This document shows, piece by piece, positions 34,933-44,937 of a DNA stretch of 64,000 nt. Source of the stretch: CAVRCA01 sp963719345 (GTDB lineage: Bacteria > Pseudomonadota > Alphaproteobacteria > Acetobacterales > Acetobacteraceae). The stretch's first letter is position 1. Each line of letters starts with the position of its first letter. The notes below the pieces were generated by a model that saw nothing but the letters and a program-made list of their open reading frames with translations, was not told the DNA's origin and made no database searches. The stretch is taken from positions 372,001 to 436,000 of the forward strand of contig CAVRCA010000001.1 in NCBI GenBank assembly GCA_963719345.1, read 5' to 3'. The translations under genes and the position numbers were made by a program.

Positions 34933-37803
34933 CGCGGCAATGGCGCAGCCTGAGCCATCTCGCCGACGACCCGGCGTTCCTCGCCCGCGCCGCGCAGGAG
35001 TTTCCCGGCCTTGCGGAGTTGCTGGCGTCGCCGCTCGACCGGCGTCGCGTGCTGCGGCTGATGGCGGCCTCGTTCGCGCTTGCCGGGCTGGCCGGCTGCG
35101 ATGCCGGGCAGCCGGATGGCCGGCTCATCCCGGCGGTGCGGTATCCGCCGGAAATCGTCCCCTCGATCCCGAATTATTACGCCACGGCGAACGTGCTCGA
35201 CGGCTACGCCACGGGCACCGTGGTGAAGCACTGGATGGGTCGGCCGATCAAGGTGGAGGGCAATCCGCGACACCCGGCGAGCCTCGGGGCGACGGACGCC
35301 ATCGGCCAAGCGATCGTGCTGGATTTCTACGATCCGCACCGCCAGGCCGAACTGCTCTACAACGGCACTCCCGCCACCACCCAGCAACTGCGCACCGCGC
35401 TGGCGAGCCAGCGCGCGATCCTGGCCGCCACCCGCGGCGCCGGGTTCCACATCCTGAGCGGCACCGTCACCTCGCCGACGCTCGGGCGCCAGCTCGATGC
35501 ACTGCTCGCACAGTACCCCGAGGCACGCTGGCATCGCTGGGACCCGGTCTCGCGCGATGCGGTGCGGGAGGGTGCGCGCCTCGCCTACGGCCAGCCGGTC
35601 GCGACGGTGCCGCGGCTCGACCAGGCCGACGTGGTGCTTGCCCTCGACAGCGACCTGCTGAGTTCCGCGCCGGGGCATCTGCGGTTCGCGCGCGATCTTG
35701 TCTCGCGCCGCAACCCGACGCGCACGCGGGCGATGAACCGGCTCTATGCGGTCGAGCCGACCCCGACCCTGACCGGCGCCATGGCCGACCACCGGTTCGT
35801 GGCCGGACCTCGCGAGATGCACGCCGCGGTGACGGCGCTCGCCGCGGCGACCCTGCACGGCGCGCCGGCTGGCGACGCTCCCGACTGGGCGGCGGCGGTG
35901 ATCGGGGACCTGAAGGCGGCGCCCGGCCGGGCCTTCGTCCATGTCGGCCTGGACCAGCCGGCGGAGACGCATGCGCTGATCCATGCCGTCAATGAGGCGC
36001 TGGGCGGGCGCGGCGCGACCTACGACCTCATCGACCCGGTCGAGCATACGGGGGCTGCGCAGGCCGGCTCGCTCGACGAGTTGGTGCAGGCAATGGAGGC
36101 GGGTCGGGTGCAGACCCTGCTGATGCTCGACAGCAATCCCGTCTACGCGGCGCCTGGTGCGCTCGGCTTTGGCGCCGCGCTCGCGCGGGTGCCGTTCAGC
36201 CTGGCGTTGGCGCGCGCCGGGGACGAAACCACTCGGGCGGCGACGTGGTTCGTGCCGATGGCGCACGCATGGGAACACTGGAGCGACGCGCGGGCATTCG
36301 ACGGCACCGCGACCATCCTGCAGCCGCAGGCCTTGCCGCTGTACGACGGCACCAGCCCGCAGGAGTTGCTGGCCTTGTTCGCCGGCAGCGACGCGGCGAC
36401 GTCGCTGGCGATGGTCCAGGCGACTTGGCAGCCCCGCTTGGGCGACAGCACGTCCGATGCGTGGCACGGCGCGCTCGCCGACGGCGTCGTTCCTGGCACT
36501 GTCGGCGGCAGGACCGACGCGAAGCTGCGCCCCAACGCGGCTCGCCTCACACTCTCGGACCGCGCCGCGGCACCGATCACCGTCCTGTTCCGGCCGGACC
36601 CGCATGTGTGGGATGGACGTTTCGCCGACAATCCGTGGTTGCTCGAATTGCCGCGGCCGCTGACCAAGCTCACCTGGGACAACCCGCTGCACATCGCGCC
36701 CGCGCTCGCGCACGAGCACGGCCTCGCCAATGGTGACCGGGTGCGCCTCACCGTGGGAGGCGCCGAGATCATCGTGCCGGTTTGGGTGCTGCCCGGCCAG
36801 GCCGCCGATTGCGTTCTGGCGCCCCTCGGTTTCGGCCGACGGCCGGTGGCGGACTCGGACGCGACCACGGGGTTTGATTTTCACCCAATTCTGGGGTTTG
36901 CCGGGCCGACGCGCATCGAGAAGGCGTGCGGCAAGGACCGGCTTGCCAGCACCGAGCACCATGGGTTGCTGGTCGCCGATGCCAGCCCAGTACGTGCGTC
37001 ACGGCACGCTCGATCAGTTCCGGCAGGACCCTGGCTTCCTCGGCCATAAATCGGACGAGACCCACCTCTATTTCCAGCGTCCGCCAGGCCCGGCGGCGTG
37101 GGGCATGAGTGTCGACCTCAACGCGTGCATCGGCTGCAACGCCTGCGTCATCGCGTGTCAGGCTGAGAACAACATTCCCGTGGTCGGCAAGGAGGAGGTG
37201 CTGCGGGAACGCGAGATGCACTGGCTGCGCATCGACCGCTACTTCGAGGGCGATCCGGCGTCTCCCGACAGCCTTTTCCAGCCGGTCCTCTGCATGCACT
37301 GCGAGCAGGCGCCGTGCGAGATCGTCTGTCCGGTCGGCGCCACCGTGCACGATTCCGAGGGCCTGAACGTGATGGTCTACAACCGCTGCGTCGGCACCCG
37401 GTTCTGCTCCAACAACTGCCCCTACAAGGTGCGCCGGTTCAACTATTTCGCCTATGCACGGCAGCAGGATCGCCCGCCGGAATCGTGGAACCCGGATGTC
37501 ACGGTGCGCGCTCGGGGCGTGATGGAGAAATGCTCGTTCTGCCTGCAACGTATCGCCGCCGCCCGCATCGAGGCCGACCGCGGGGACGGTCCGGCGCCGG
37601 CAGTGCAGACCGCCTGTCAAGCGGCCTGCCCGACGCAGGCGTTCACCTTCGGCAATCTCGCGCAGCCGGACAGCGCGGTGTCGGAGCGCAAGCGCAGCCC
37701 GCTCGACTATGCGCTGCTGGAGGACCAGAATACCCGTCCGCGCGTCACCTACGAGGCGCGCATCAGCAACCCCAACCCGGCGCTCGGGAGACCAAGCGGG
37801 TGA
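34929..37803 (+). pseudogene. actB: Alternative complex III iron-sulfur/molybdopterin-like subunit ActB, frameshifted
   Basis: This is a two-part subunit of about 957 residues. The first part is molybdopterin-oxidoreductase-like (about 1-690) and starts with a Tat-type signal, DRRRVLRLMAASFALAGLAG, ending in Cys; family members carry no molybdenum. The second part is a 4Fe-4S protein with ACIGCNACVIACQAEN, CMHCEQAPCEIVCPVG and FCSNNCPYKVRRFN. The frame breaks near a CCC run at 36986-36988: ADAS reads on as PVRASRH instead of QYVRHGTLDQF. One base too many explains it. ATGs at 34911, 34920 and 34929 are all in frame; the last overlaps the actA stop. All neighbours are intact, so an assembly error is likely. 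Confidence 0.87.
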
Positions 37804-39230
37804 GCGACGCACGGGCCGCCCAGAGCTCGCTGCTCGAAGCCCGTCTTAGGCGGGCGCAACACCCGCCGTTGCCCGCGCCGCGCGCCGACGATCCGGTGCT
37901 GCTGGCGGGGCCCACCGCCGGGTCGATGACCGACCGCATCTGCGCGCTGGTGCTGCGCGAGCGCGCGTTCCTCTGGTGGTGGGTTGCCTTCGTTCCCAGC
38001 ATGTCTCTGTTCCTGCTGCTGATTGCGGCGATCCTCTACCTGTTCTGGGCCGGCGTCGGGATCTGGGGCATCGACTGGCCGGTGGCATGGGGGTTTGCGA
38101 TCCTCAGCTACGTCTGGTGGATCGCGATCGCGTCGGGTGGTACGTTCATCTCGGCGCTGTTCTTCCTGGTCGGCGTCGAGTGGCGCACGTCGATCAACCG
38201 CGTCGCGGAATCGATGATGCTGTTCGGCGCGGCGGCCGCTGGCGTGTACCCGATCCTGCATCTCGGCCGACCGTGGTTCGCGTACTGGTTGTTTTTCTAT
38301 CCGAACACGATGGGGTTATGGCCGCAGTTCCGCTCGCCGCTGCTGTGGGATTTTTGGGCGCTCTACACGTATGTCATCGCGTCCGCCCTGTTCTGGTACA
38401 TCGGCCTCATCCCGGATCTGGCCAGTGTGCGTGACCGCGCCCGTACTCCGATCAAGCAGATGGTTTATGGCTTCTTCGCCATGGGTTTTCGCGGCTCGGG
38501 CCGGCAATGGCGCCACCACCACGCCGTCTATGGCATCATGGCCGCGATCATGGCGCCCGTGGTGGTCTCGGTACACAGCATCGTCGGGCTCGACTTCGCG
38601 GGTGCCGCAACCGTCGGCTGGCACTCGACCCAGTTCCCGCCCTTCTTCGTGTTCGGCGCCCTGCTGTCGGGCTTCGCCGTCACCTTGCTGCTGGTCATCC
38701 CGCTGCGGCGCCTGATGCGCCTGGAAGATTTCATCACCGGCCGGCACCTCGACGTGCTGTGCCGACTGATGCTGACCAGCAGCCTGTTGCTCGGCTACGC
38801 TTACCTGATGGACCTGTTCACCACCTACTACGGGGGCGACCAAGCCGAGAAGACCATGTTTGCGCAGCGTCTCTGGGGCATCTACGTGCCGGTCTATTGG
38901 GGCGCCGCGATACTGAATGTGGCACTGCCCCAGCTCATGTGGTTCCGCCCGCTGCGGATGCGTCGGCCTGTCGTCCTGATCATCTCACTCGGCGTGATCG
39001 TCGGCATGTGGCTGGAGCGCTACGAGATCGTCATCACCAGCCTGCACCGGCCCCGGCTGCCATCGTCCTGGGGCATCTTCCACGCGACGTTCTGGGATTG
39101 GGCGACGTTGGCCGGCACGGTCGGGCTGTTCCTCAGCGGCATTCTGCTGGCGCTGCGGTTCGTCCCGGTGGTCTCGATGCACGAGATGCGCCCGTTGATC
39201 GCGCGACAGTCCCGCGAGCGCGCCTCGTGA
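37800..39230 (+). CDS. actC: Alternative complex III quinol-binding membrane subunit ActC (NrfD/PsrC family)
   Basis: This inner-membrane protein of 476 residues has about ten helices and is the quinol-oxidising subunit of the complex. Typical segments are LWWWVAFVPSMSLFLLLIA, WWIAIASGGTFISALFFLVG and RRVAESMM-like NRVAESMMLFGAAAAGVYPI followed by HLGRPWFAYWLF. The GTG at 37800 overlaps the actB stop by 4 nt. The N-terminal 45 residues are cytoplasmic and low in complexity. Confidence 0.93.
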   Translation: MSDARAAQSSLLEARLRRAQHPPLPAPRADDPVLLAGPTAGSMTDRICALVLRERAFLWWWVAFVPSMSLFLLLIAAILYLFWAGVGIWGIDWPVAWGFAILSYVWWIAIASGGTFISALFFLVGVEWRTSINRVAESMMLFGAAAAGVYPILHLGRPWFAYWLFFYPNTMGLWPQFRSPLLWDFWALYTYVIASALFWYIGLIPDLASVRDRARTPIKQMVYGFFAMGFRGSGRQWRHHHAVYGIMAAIMAPVVVSVHSIVGLDFAGAATVGWHSTQFPPFFVFGALLSGFAVTLLLVIPLRRLMRLEDFITGRHLDVLCRLMLTSSLLLGYAYLMDLFTTYYGGDQAEKTMFAQRLWGIYVPVYWGAAILNVALPQLMWFRPLRMRRPVVLIISLGVIVGMWLERYEIVITSLHRPRLPSSWGIFHATFWDWATLAGTVGLFLSGILLALRFVPVVSMHEMRPLIARQSRERAS

Positions 39231-39727
39231 GCGGCATCCTCGCCGGGTTCGACACCGAGCAGGCGCTGCGGCAGGCGCTCGACCGGCTGCGCGCCGAGCG
39301 GGTGGAGGGGATCGAGACCTACACGCCGGCAGCGCTCGACGAACATCCGACCGGCTCACCGCTGCCGCTGCTGATGTTCGTGGCGGCAATGGTTGCGCTG
39401 GTCTTTTTCTTCGCGCTGATGACCTATGCCGATGTCTGGCACTACCCGCTCGACATTGGCGGCCGCCCGGATTTTTCCTGGCCCGTCTTCATCCCGATCG
39501 CCTTCGAGCTGGCGGCGCTATGCGCAATGGGGGTGGGTTTCGTCGGGTTCTTCGTAGCCGGCCGTCTGACGCGGCTCTACGATCCGGTTGACGAGTGCGA
39601 CAGCTTTCGGGAGGCGAGCCGTGCCGGCTGGTTCCTGGCGATCCGGCCGCCGGAGGCCGAGGGGCTGCCGCATGCGCGCGCCGTGCTGAGCGGGCTGCGC
39701 CCGGCCGTTACCGAGGATATTCCGTGA
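39227..39727 (+). CDS. actD: Alternative complex III subunit ActD (DUF3341)
   Basis: This 166-residue protein begins with a small soluble segment (GILAGFDTEQALRQALDRLR, the usual ActD start) and then has two helices (LPLLMFVAAMVALVFFFALM and VFIPIAFELAALCAMGVGFV), followed by a cytoplasmic tail. ActD is an accessory membrane subunit that fits against ActC or ActF. The GTG at 39227 overlaps the actC stop. Confidence 0.9.
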   Translation: MSGILAGFDTEQALRQALDRLRAERVEGIETYTPAALDEHPTGSPLPLLMFVAAMVALVFFFALMTYADVWHYPLDIGGRPDFSWPVFIPIAFELAALCAMGVGFVGFFVAGRLTRLYDPVDECDSFREASRAGWFLAIRPPEAEGLPHARAVLSGLRPAVTEDIP

Positions 39728-40212
39728 GGCGGACAGCGCTGCCGTTGATCCTGCTCGCCGCGCTGGCGGGTTGCGACGACATGACATCGCAACCCAAGCA
39801 GAAGACCTACGCGCCGCTGGCCGCTCCCGCCAAGCGCCCGGCCGACACCGTGCAGTATGCCGAGCGTGCGGTGGCGCCGCCGCCGGTCACTTTGGCCCTG
39901 CTGGAACGCGGCCAGGAGCGCTTTCGCATCTACTGCACGCCCTGCCATTCCGAGCTGGGCGACGGTCACGGCATGATCGTCCAGCGCGGGTTTTCGGCAC
40001 CACCCTCCTATCATATCGACCGCTTGCGCGACGCGCCGGTGCAGCACTTCTACGACGTGATCACCAACGGTTACGGCGCCATGTACTCGTTCGCCAACCG
40101 GGTGCAGCCGGCGGACCGATGGGCCATCGCGTCCTATATCCGGGCATTGCAATTGAGCCAGCACGCCTCGCTCGCCGACGTGCCGTCCGATGAGCGGAGC
40201 AAGTTGCAGTGA
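39724..40212 (+). CDS. actE: Alternative complex III monohaem cytochrome c lipoprotein ActE
   Basis: This 162-residue periplasmic lipoprotein has the signal LPLILLAALAGCDD with a lipobox cysteine. One haem c site, CTPCH, lies at about residue 75 and a likely axial Met in YGAMYSFANRV. It is the exit cytochrome of the complex and should deliver electrons to the oxidase. The GTG at 39724 overlaps the actD stop. Confidence 0.92.
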   Translation: MRRTALPLILLAALAGCDDMTSQPKQKTYAPLAAPAKRPADTVQYAERAVAPPPVTLALLERGQERFRIYCTPCHSELGDGHGMIVQRGFSAPPSYHIDRLRDAPVQHFYDVITNGYGAMYSFANRVQPADRWAIASYIRALQLSQHASLADVPSDERSKLQ

Positions 40213-41273
40213 CGCGCCCCGAGGCCGAACGGATCGCCTGGATCGTCGGAGCCGTGGGTATCATCGGCTGCGCTGTGGCGTGGTTGCTCGCGCCGGGCGT
40301 CTTCCCGCATGCCTGGCTCGCCGCCGTGACGTGCTGGAGCGGGTGGCCGCTCGGCAGCTTGGCGCTGCTGCTCATCCACGCGCTGACCGGTGGCCGGTGG
40401 GGCTGGACGATCCGGCCGCAACTGGTGGCCGGCGTCACGAGTTTGCCGCTCGTGGTTCCGTTCGCGATCCCATTGGCGCTGCTACTGCGCACGCTCTATC
40501 CATGGGCACGACCCGACGTGCAGCCGGGGCTGCACAACGGCTTCTACCTCAACCCGCCCTTCTTCTTCGGCCGCGGCATCTTCTACATGATCGTCTGGCT
40601 GGCGCTCGGCGGCGCCGCCCTCTGGTCGCTGCGGCGGCCCGATCCGCAGGCCACCCTCCGTCGCCTCGCGCCGCCCGCTCTGATCCTGCTGGCGCTCACC
40701 GTCACCTTCGCCGCCATCGATGCGACGATGTCGCTCGACCCCGATTTCAAGTCGAGCATCTACGGCATGCTGGTCGGCACGGAAGCCGTGCTGTTCGCGC
40801 TCTCCATCGCGGTGCTCGCCGTCACGCTCGCGCGACCGGACACGCCGAGCACACGGGATCTCGGCAAGCTCCTGCTCGCGCTCGTCATCCTCTGGGCGTA
40901 TCTCGACTTCATGCAGGTGCTGATCATCTGGCAGTCCGACCTGCCCGACGAGGCGGCATGGTATCTGCCGCGCATCACCGGCTTTTGGCTTTTCGCCGCC
41001 ATTGCGATCGCCGTGCTGCATTTTGCCCTGCCGTTCTTCGCCCTGCTCTGGCCCCAGGTGCAGCGATCACGGCCGGGACTGATGGCCATCGCGGGCGCAT
41101 TGGTGGCCGCGGAAATCGTCCGTGGCTGGTGGCTGGTCATACCCGCCGCCGGACGCGGGATCGGGTTGACCGACCCCCTCGCCATGCTCGCTGTGTTCGG
41201 CCTTGGCGCCGGCCTCGCGCTTCGCGCCACCCCGATCCTGGCGCGGATTGCCGCGACGTCCCGCCATGTCTGA
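40209..41273 (+). CDS. actF: Alternative complex III membrane subunit ActF
   Basis: This 354-residue integral membrane protein has about ten helices and is the NrfD-like partner of ActC. AIDATMSLDPDFKSSIYGML and LLLALVILWAYLDFMQVLII are strongly ActF-like. The GTG at 40209 overlaps the actE stop, and the end overlaps the next gene by 8 nt. Confidence 0.9.
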   Translation: MTRPEAERIAWIVGAVGIIGCAVAWLLAPGVFPHAWLAAVTCWSGWPLGSLALLLIHALTGGRWGWTIRPQLVAGVTSLPLVVPFAIPLALLLRTLYPWARPDVQPGLHNGFYLNPPFFFGRGIFYMIVWLALGGAALWSLRRPDPQATLRRLAPPALILLALTVTFAAIDATMSLDPDFKSSIYGMLVGTEAVLFALSIAVLAVTLARPDTPSTRDLGKLLLALVILWAYLDFMQVLIIWQSDLPDEAAWYLPRITGFWLFAAIAIAVLHFALPFFALLWPQVQRSRPGLMAIAGALVAAEIVRGWWLVIPAAGRGIGLTDPLAMLAVFGLGAGLALRATPILARIAATSRHV

Positions 41274-41631
41274 GCTCGAGAAGGTCATCCCGGCTGCCGG
41301 CCACGAGGTGAACGATATCAGCGGCCGGTTCATCCTCGGCGCCGTGGTGGTGGTGCTCGGCACGTTGCTGATCATCGTCTTCGGCGTCTGGCTGCTGTTC
41401 CTTTGGCCGCATCTCGACCGGACGCTGCCTGGACCGCTGCCCAGCTATCCCCAGCCGCAACTCCAGCCGAGCCCGCGCGAGGACATGGAGCGTTTTTACG
41501 CCAGCGAGATGCAGCAGCTGAACAACACCGGCTGGATCGATCAGGCGCACGGCATCGTGCATATCCCGATCGCGGCCGCGATGCGGAAGCTGGCGCGCGA
41601 CGGCATCCCGGGTTGGCCGACCTCGCCGTGA
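41266..41631 (+). CDS. Small single-helix membrane protein of the act-cta operon (uncharacterised)
   Basis: This 121-residue protein has one strong hydrophobic helix (FILGAVVVVLGTLLIIVFGV) at about 23-45, so it is anchored in the membrane with a C-terminal domain of about 70 residues. The tail carries a Pro-rich stretch, then MERFYASEMQQLNNTGWIDQ and GIVHIPIAAAMRKLARDGIP. I recognise this H-I-P-I-x-x-A-M pattern as recurring in small genes next to ACIII genes, but no function is known. It overlaps actF by 8 nt and the sco gene by 4 nt. A role in assembling or bridging the two complexes is inference. Confidence 0.78.
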   Translation: MSELEKVIPAAGHEVNDISGRFILGAVVVVLGTLLIIVFGVWLLFLWPHLDRTLPGPLPSYPQPQLQPSPREDMERFYASEMQQLNNTGWIDQAHGIVHIPIAAAMRKLARDGIPGWPTSP

Positions 41632-42383
41632 AGGCACTGTGCCGACTGCTCCTGCTGCTTGTCTGCGCCGCAGCGCCCGTGTCAGGCGATTTCGCCTATG
41701 ACCAGCGGCTCGGAGCGCAGGTGCCGCTGGATGCCGTGTTCCGCGACGATGCCGGGCGGCCAGTGCGGATGGCGGAGGTGAGAAACGGCCGGCCGATGAT
41801 CCTGGCACTCGGCTATTTCCATTGCCCCAATCTGTGCGGGGTTGTGCGGGCCGACCTCTACAACGCACTCGACCACACCGGTCTGGTTGCCGGGCGGGAC
41901 TACACGCTGATCGTGCTCAGCATCGATCCCGCCGAGACCAGCGCCGACGCCGCCACTGCCAAGCGCGGCGACGTCGCGCAATTTCCGCTCGCGACGGACG
42001 CACGCTTCCTCACCGGTTCCGCCGCCGACATCGGTGAGGTCGCAAAGGCGGTCGGCTTCCGCAACCGGTTCGATGCTGAGCAAAAGCAGTTCATGCACCC
42101 CGCCGGGATCGTCTTTCTGACCCCCGCCGGCGTCGTGTCGAGCTACCTGCTCGGGGTCGGCTACACGCCGGTCGACGTGCGCCTCGCCGTGACGCGTGCC
42201 GATGCCGGCAGCATCGCCGCGCAGGCGTCGCCGGTGCTGCTGCTGTGCTTTCATTATGATCCGACCACCGGCCGCTATACGCTGGCCGTCCTGAAGCTGC
42301 TCGAGCTCGGCGGCGCGCTGACCGTCCTCGTGCTCGGTGCAACCCTCTGGCTCGCGTTCCGCCATGAGAGGCGCGCGTCGTGA
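41628..42383 (+). CDS. SCO1/SenC family copper chaperone
   Basis: This 251-residue thioredoxin-fold protein should insert copper into the CuA site of the oxidase encoded next door. The copper ligands are complete: GYFHCPNLCG (CXXXC) and the histidine in FMHPAGIVF. It has an N-terminal signal or anchor (LCRLLLLLVCAAAP) and, unusually for a Sco protein, a C-terminal helix (LGGALTVLVLGATLWLAF). The GTG at 41628 overlaps the preceding stop. Confidence 0.92.
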   Translation: MKALCRLLLLLVCAAAPVSGDFAYDQRLGAQVPLDAVFRDDAGRPVRMAEVRNGRPMILALGYFHCPNLCGVVRADLYNALDHTGLVAGRDYTLIVLSIDPAETSADAATAKRGDVAQFPLATDARFLTGSAADIGEVAKAVGFRNRFDAEQKQFMHPAGIVFLTPAGVVSSYLLGVGYTPVDVRLAVTRADAGSIAAQASPVLLLCFHYDPTTGRYTLAVLKLLELGGALTVLVLGATLWLAFRHERRAS

Positions 42384-43309
42384 GGCTCACGCTCCCCGCG
42401 GCCAGCAGCATGGCGCCCGAAGTCGATTACCTGCTGATCGCGCTGACCTTGATGTCGGTTGCCGTCCTGGCGCTCGTCTTCGGGCTGATGATCCTGTTCA
42501 TGTTCAAGTACAACGCGCGCAGCCCGGTGGATCGCGGGGCGATCGCCAAGAAGACCTGGCGCGTCGAGACCGGCTGGACGGTGCTTACCTTACTGGCGTT
42601 CTTCGGCCTGTTCGTCTGGGGCGCCAACCTCTATTTGCGCATCGTCCAGCCACCTTCGGATGCGTTGACGATCTACGTCGTCGCCAAGCAGTGGATGTGG
42701 AAGAGCGAGCACTCGGGCGGCCAGAAGGAAATCAACAGCGTGCATGTCCCGGTGGGACGACCGGTGCAGCTGGTCATGACCTCGGAGGATGTGATCCACG
42801 ATTTCTCGGTCCCGGCCTTCCGTGTCAAGCACGACGTGCTGCCCGGCCGCTACGAGACGCTGTGGTTCCAGTCCAACAGGCCGGGCACCTACGAGCTGTA
42901 CTGCTCACGCTTCTGCGGCACCGACCACAGCACGATGCGCGGCTCCGTCGTCGCCATGGAGGGCGCGGATTATCAAAAATGGCTGGAGCAGAACGGCACC
43001 AGCGACACCCTCGTCTCGGAGGGACGCGCCCTGTTCATCCGGTATGGTTGCGCCGGCTGCCACGGCGGCCAGGGCACGGTACGTGCGCCGCCGCTCGAGG
43101 GCGTCTACGGTAGTCCGGTGCCGCTCTCCGATGGCTCCACGGTCGTTGCCGACGATCGCTATCTGCGCGATTCCATCCTGATGCCGAAGGCTCAAATCGT
43201 CGCCAGCTACGAGCCCGTGATGCCCTCCTTCGCCGGCCAGATCAGCGAGGCAGACCTCATCGGCCTGATTGCCTATATCAAGTCGCTGGGAGCGGAGAAG
43301 CGGTCGTGA
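42380..43309 (+). CDS. ctaC: Cytochrome c oxidase subunit II with fused cytochrome c domain (caa3)
   Basis: This 309-residue subunit receives electrons through a dicopper CuA centre. Two N-terminal helices precede the cupredoxin domain with QWMWKSEH, IHDFSVPAF and the CuA loop YCSRFCGTDHSTM. A C-terminal cytochrome c domain follows, with haem site CAGCH and likely axial Met in VMPSF. The fused haem makes this a caa3-type enzyme, fitting direct transfer from ActE. The GTG at 42380 overlaps the sco stop. Confidence 0.95.
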   Translation: MRLTLPAASSMAPEVDYLLIALTLMSVAVLALVFGLMILFMFKYNARSPVDRGAIAKKTWRVETGWTVLTLLAFFGLFVWGANLYLRIVQPPSDALTIYVVAKQWMWKSEHSGGQKEINSVHVPVGRPVQLVMTSEDVIHDFSVPAFRVKHDVLPGRYETLWFQSNRPGTYELYCSRFCGTDHSTMRGSVVAMEGADYQKWLEQNGTSDTLVSEGRALFIRYGCAGCHGGQGTVRAPPLEGVYGSPVPLSDGSTVVADDRYLRDSILMPKAQIVASYEPVMPSFAGQISEADLIGLIAYIKSLGAEKRS

Positions 43310-44937
43310 GCACCACCGTCGTCGAGGCCGCCGAACTCGAGGAAAGCTATCTCGGCGACAAGTTCTCGATCGCCAGCTGGCTGCTGTCGACCGATCACAA
43401 GCGCATCGCAGTCCTCTATCTCGGCTCCATCACGTTCTTCTTCTTCATCGGCGGCTTTGCGGCGGCGCTGGTGCGGCTCAACCTGATCGTGCCCGAAGGC
43501 CTCATTCCGTCGGCCGAGACCTACAATCGGCTGTTCACCGCGCATGGCGTGGTGATGGTCTGGTTCTTCCTGGTCCCCGCCGTACCGGTCACGCTCGGCA
43601 ACTTCGTGGTGCCGCTGATGCTGGGAGCGCGGGACCTCGCGTTCCCCAAGCTGAACCTGGCCAGCTGGTACCTGTTCATGGCGGGCGGCCTGATCGAGCT
43701 GTATGCCCTGTTCATCGGCGGTGTCGACACCGGCTGGACGTTCTACCCGCCGCTGTCCTCCGCGTTCAGCCAAAGCCATGTCGTGCTTGCGGTGATCGGC
43801 GTGTTCGTCTCGGGTTTCTCGTCCATCGCGACCGGGCTGAACTTCATCGTCAGCATCCACCGGCTGCGTGCGCCGGGAATGACGTGGTATCGCATGCCGA
43901 TCTTCCTCTGGTCGCTCTACTCGACCAGCGTGATCTTCGTGCTCGCCACACCGGTGCTGGCGATTACCCTTCTGCTGCTCGCCTTCGAGAGGATCTTTCG
44001 TATCGGCGTGTTCGACCCGGCGATCGGCGGCGACCCGATCCTGTTCCAGCACATGTTCTGGTTCTACTCGCACCCGGCGGTCTACATCATGATCCTGCCG
44101 GGCTTCGGCGTGGTGAGCGAGATCATTCCGGTGTTCGCCCGTCGCCGCCTGTTCGGCTACAAGTTCGTCGCCTGGTGCAGCGTCTCCATCGCGGTGATCA
44201 GCTTCTTCGTCTGGGGACACCACATGTTCGTCTCCGGCCAGTCCGCGTACGCGAGCGTGGTTTTTTCGCTGCTGAGCTATGCGGTCGCGGTACCCTCGGC
44301 GATCAAGGTGTTCAACTGGATCGGCACCTTGCATAAGGGCTTCATCCGGTTCGACGCGCCGATGCTCTATGCGCTCGGCTTCGTCGGCCTGTTCACCATC
44401 GGTGGCCTGACCGGGCTGTTCGTCGCGGCGCTCGCGGCCGACGTTCACCTGACCCAAACCTATTTCGTGGTCGGGCATTTCCACTACGTGATGGTGGGCG
44501 GCATGGTGACGGCGTTCTTCGGCGGATTGCACTATTGGTGGCCGAAGATCACCGGCCGGCTGTATCCCGAGATGTGGGGTCGCGCCGCCGCACTGATCAT
44601 CTTCATCGGCTTCAATCTCACCTTCGCGCCCCAGCTCCTGCTCGGCTATCTCGGCATGCCGCGGCGCTATCACTCCTACCCGGCGGATTTTCAGGTCCTG
44701 AACGTGCTCTCTTCGGCGGGTGCCACCATCCTTGCGGTCGGCTATCTGCTGCCGCTCGGCTACCTGACCTGGTCGCTGCTGCGCGGCGAACGCGCGCCGG
44801 CTAATCCGTGGGGTGCCACCGGGCTCGAGTGGCAGACCCCCTCGCCGCCGCCGGCCAAGAACTTCGCCAGCACGCCGGTGATCACCGAACCCCCCTACAC
44901 CTATCCGCCCCCCGAACTCGTGCAGCACCATGTCTGA
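43306..44937 (+). CDS. ctaD: Cytochrome c oxidase subunit I (A2-type haem-copper oxidase)
   Basis: This 543-residue catalytic subunit has about twelve helices and reduces oxygen at a haem-copper centre while pumping protons. Haem and copper ligands lie in TAHGVVMVWFFL, HPAVYIMILPGFG, WGHHMFVSG and VGHFHYVMVGGM. The usual pump glutamate before HPEVY is absent, and the sequence reads FYSHPAVY: the Y-S motif of A2-type oxidases such as the Rhodothermus caa3. GARDLAFPKLN keeps the D-channel aspartate. The GTG at 43306 overlaps the ctaC stop. Confidence 0.96.
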   Translation: MSTTVVEAAELEESYLGDKFSIASWLLSTDHKRIAVLYLGSITFFFFIGGFAAALVRLNLIVPEGLIPSAETYNRLFTAHGVVMVWFFLVPAVPVTLGNFVVPLMLGARDLAFPKLNLASWYLFMAGGLIELYALFIGGVDTGWTFYPPLSSAFSQSHVVLAVIGVFVSGFSSIATGLNFIVSIHRLRAPGMTWYRMPIFLWSLYSTSVIFVLATPVLAITLLLLAFERIFRIGVFDPAIGGDPILFQHMFWFYSHPAVYIMILPGFGVVSEIIPVFARRRLFGYKFVAWCSVSIAVISFFVWGHHMFVSGQSAYASVVFSLLSYAVAVPSAIKVFNWIGTLHKGFIRFDAPMLYALGFVGLFTIGGLTGLFVAALAADVHLTQTYFVVGHFHYVMVGGMVTAFFGGLHYWWPKITGRLYPEMWGRAAALIIFIGFNLTFAPQLLLGYLGMPRRYHSYPADFQVLNVLSSAGATILAVGYLLPLGYLTWSLLRGERAPANPWGATGLEWQTPSPPPAKNFASTPVITEPPYTYPPPELVQHHV

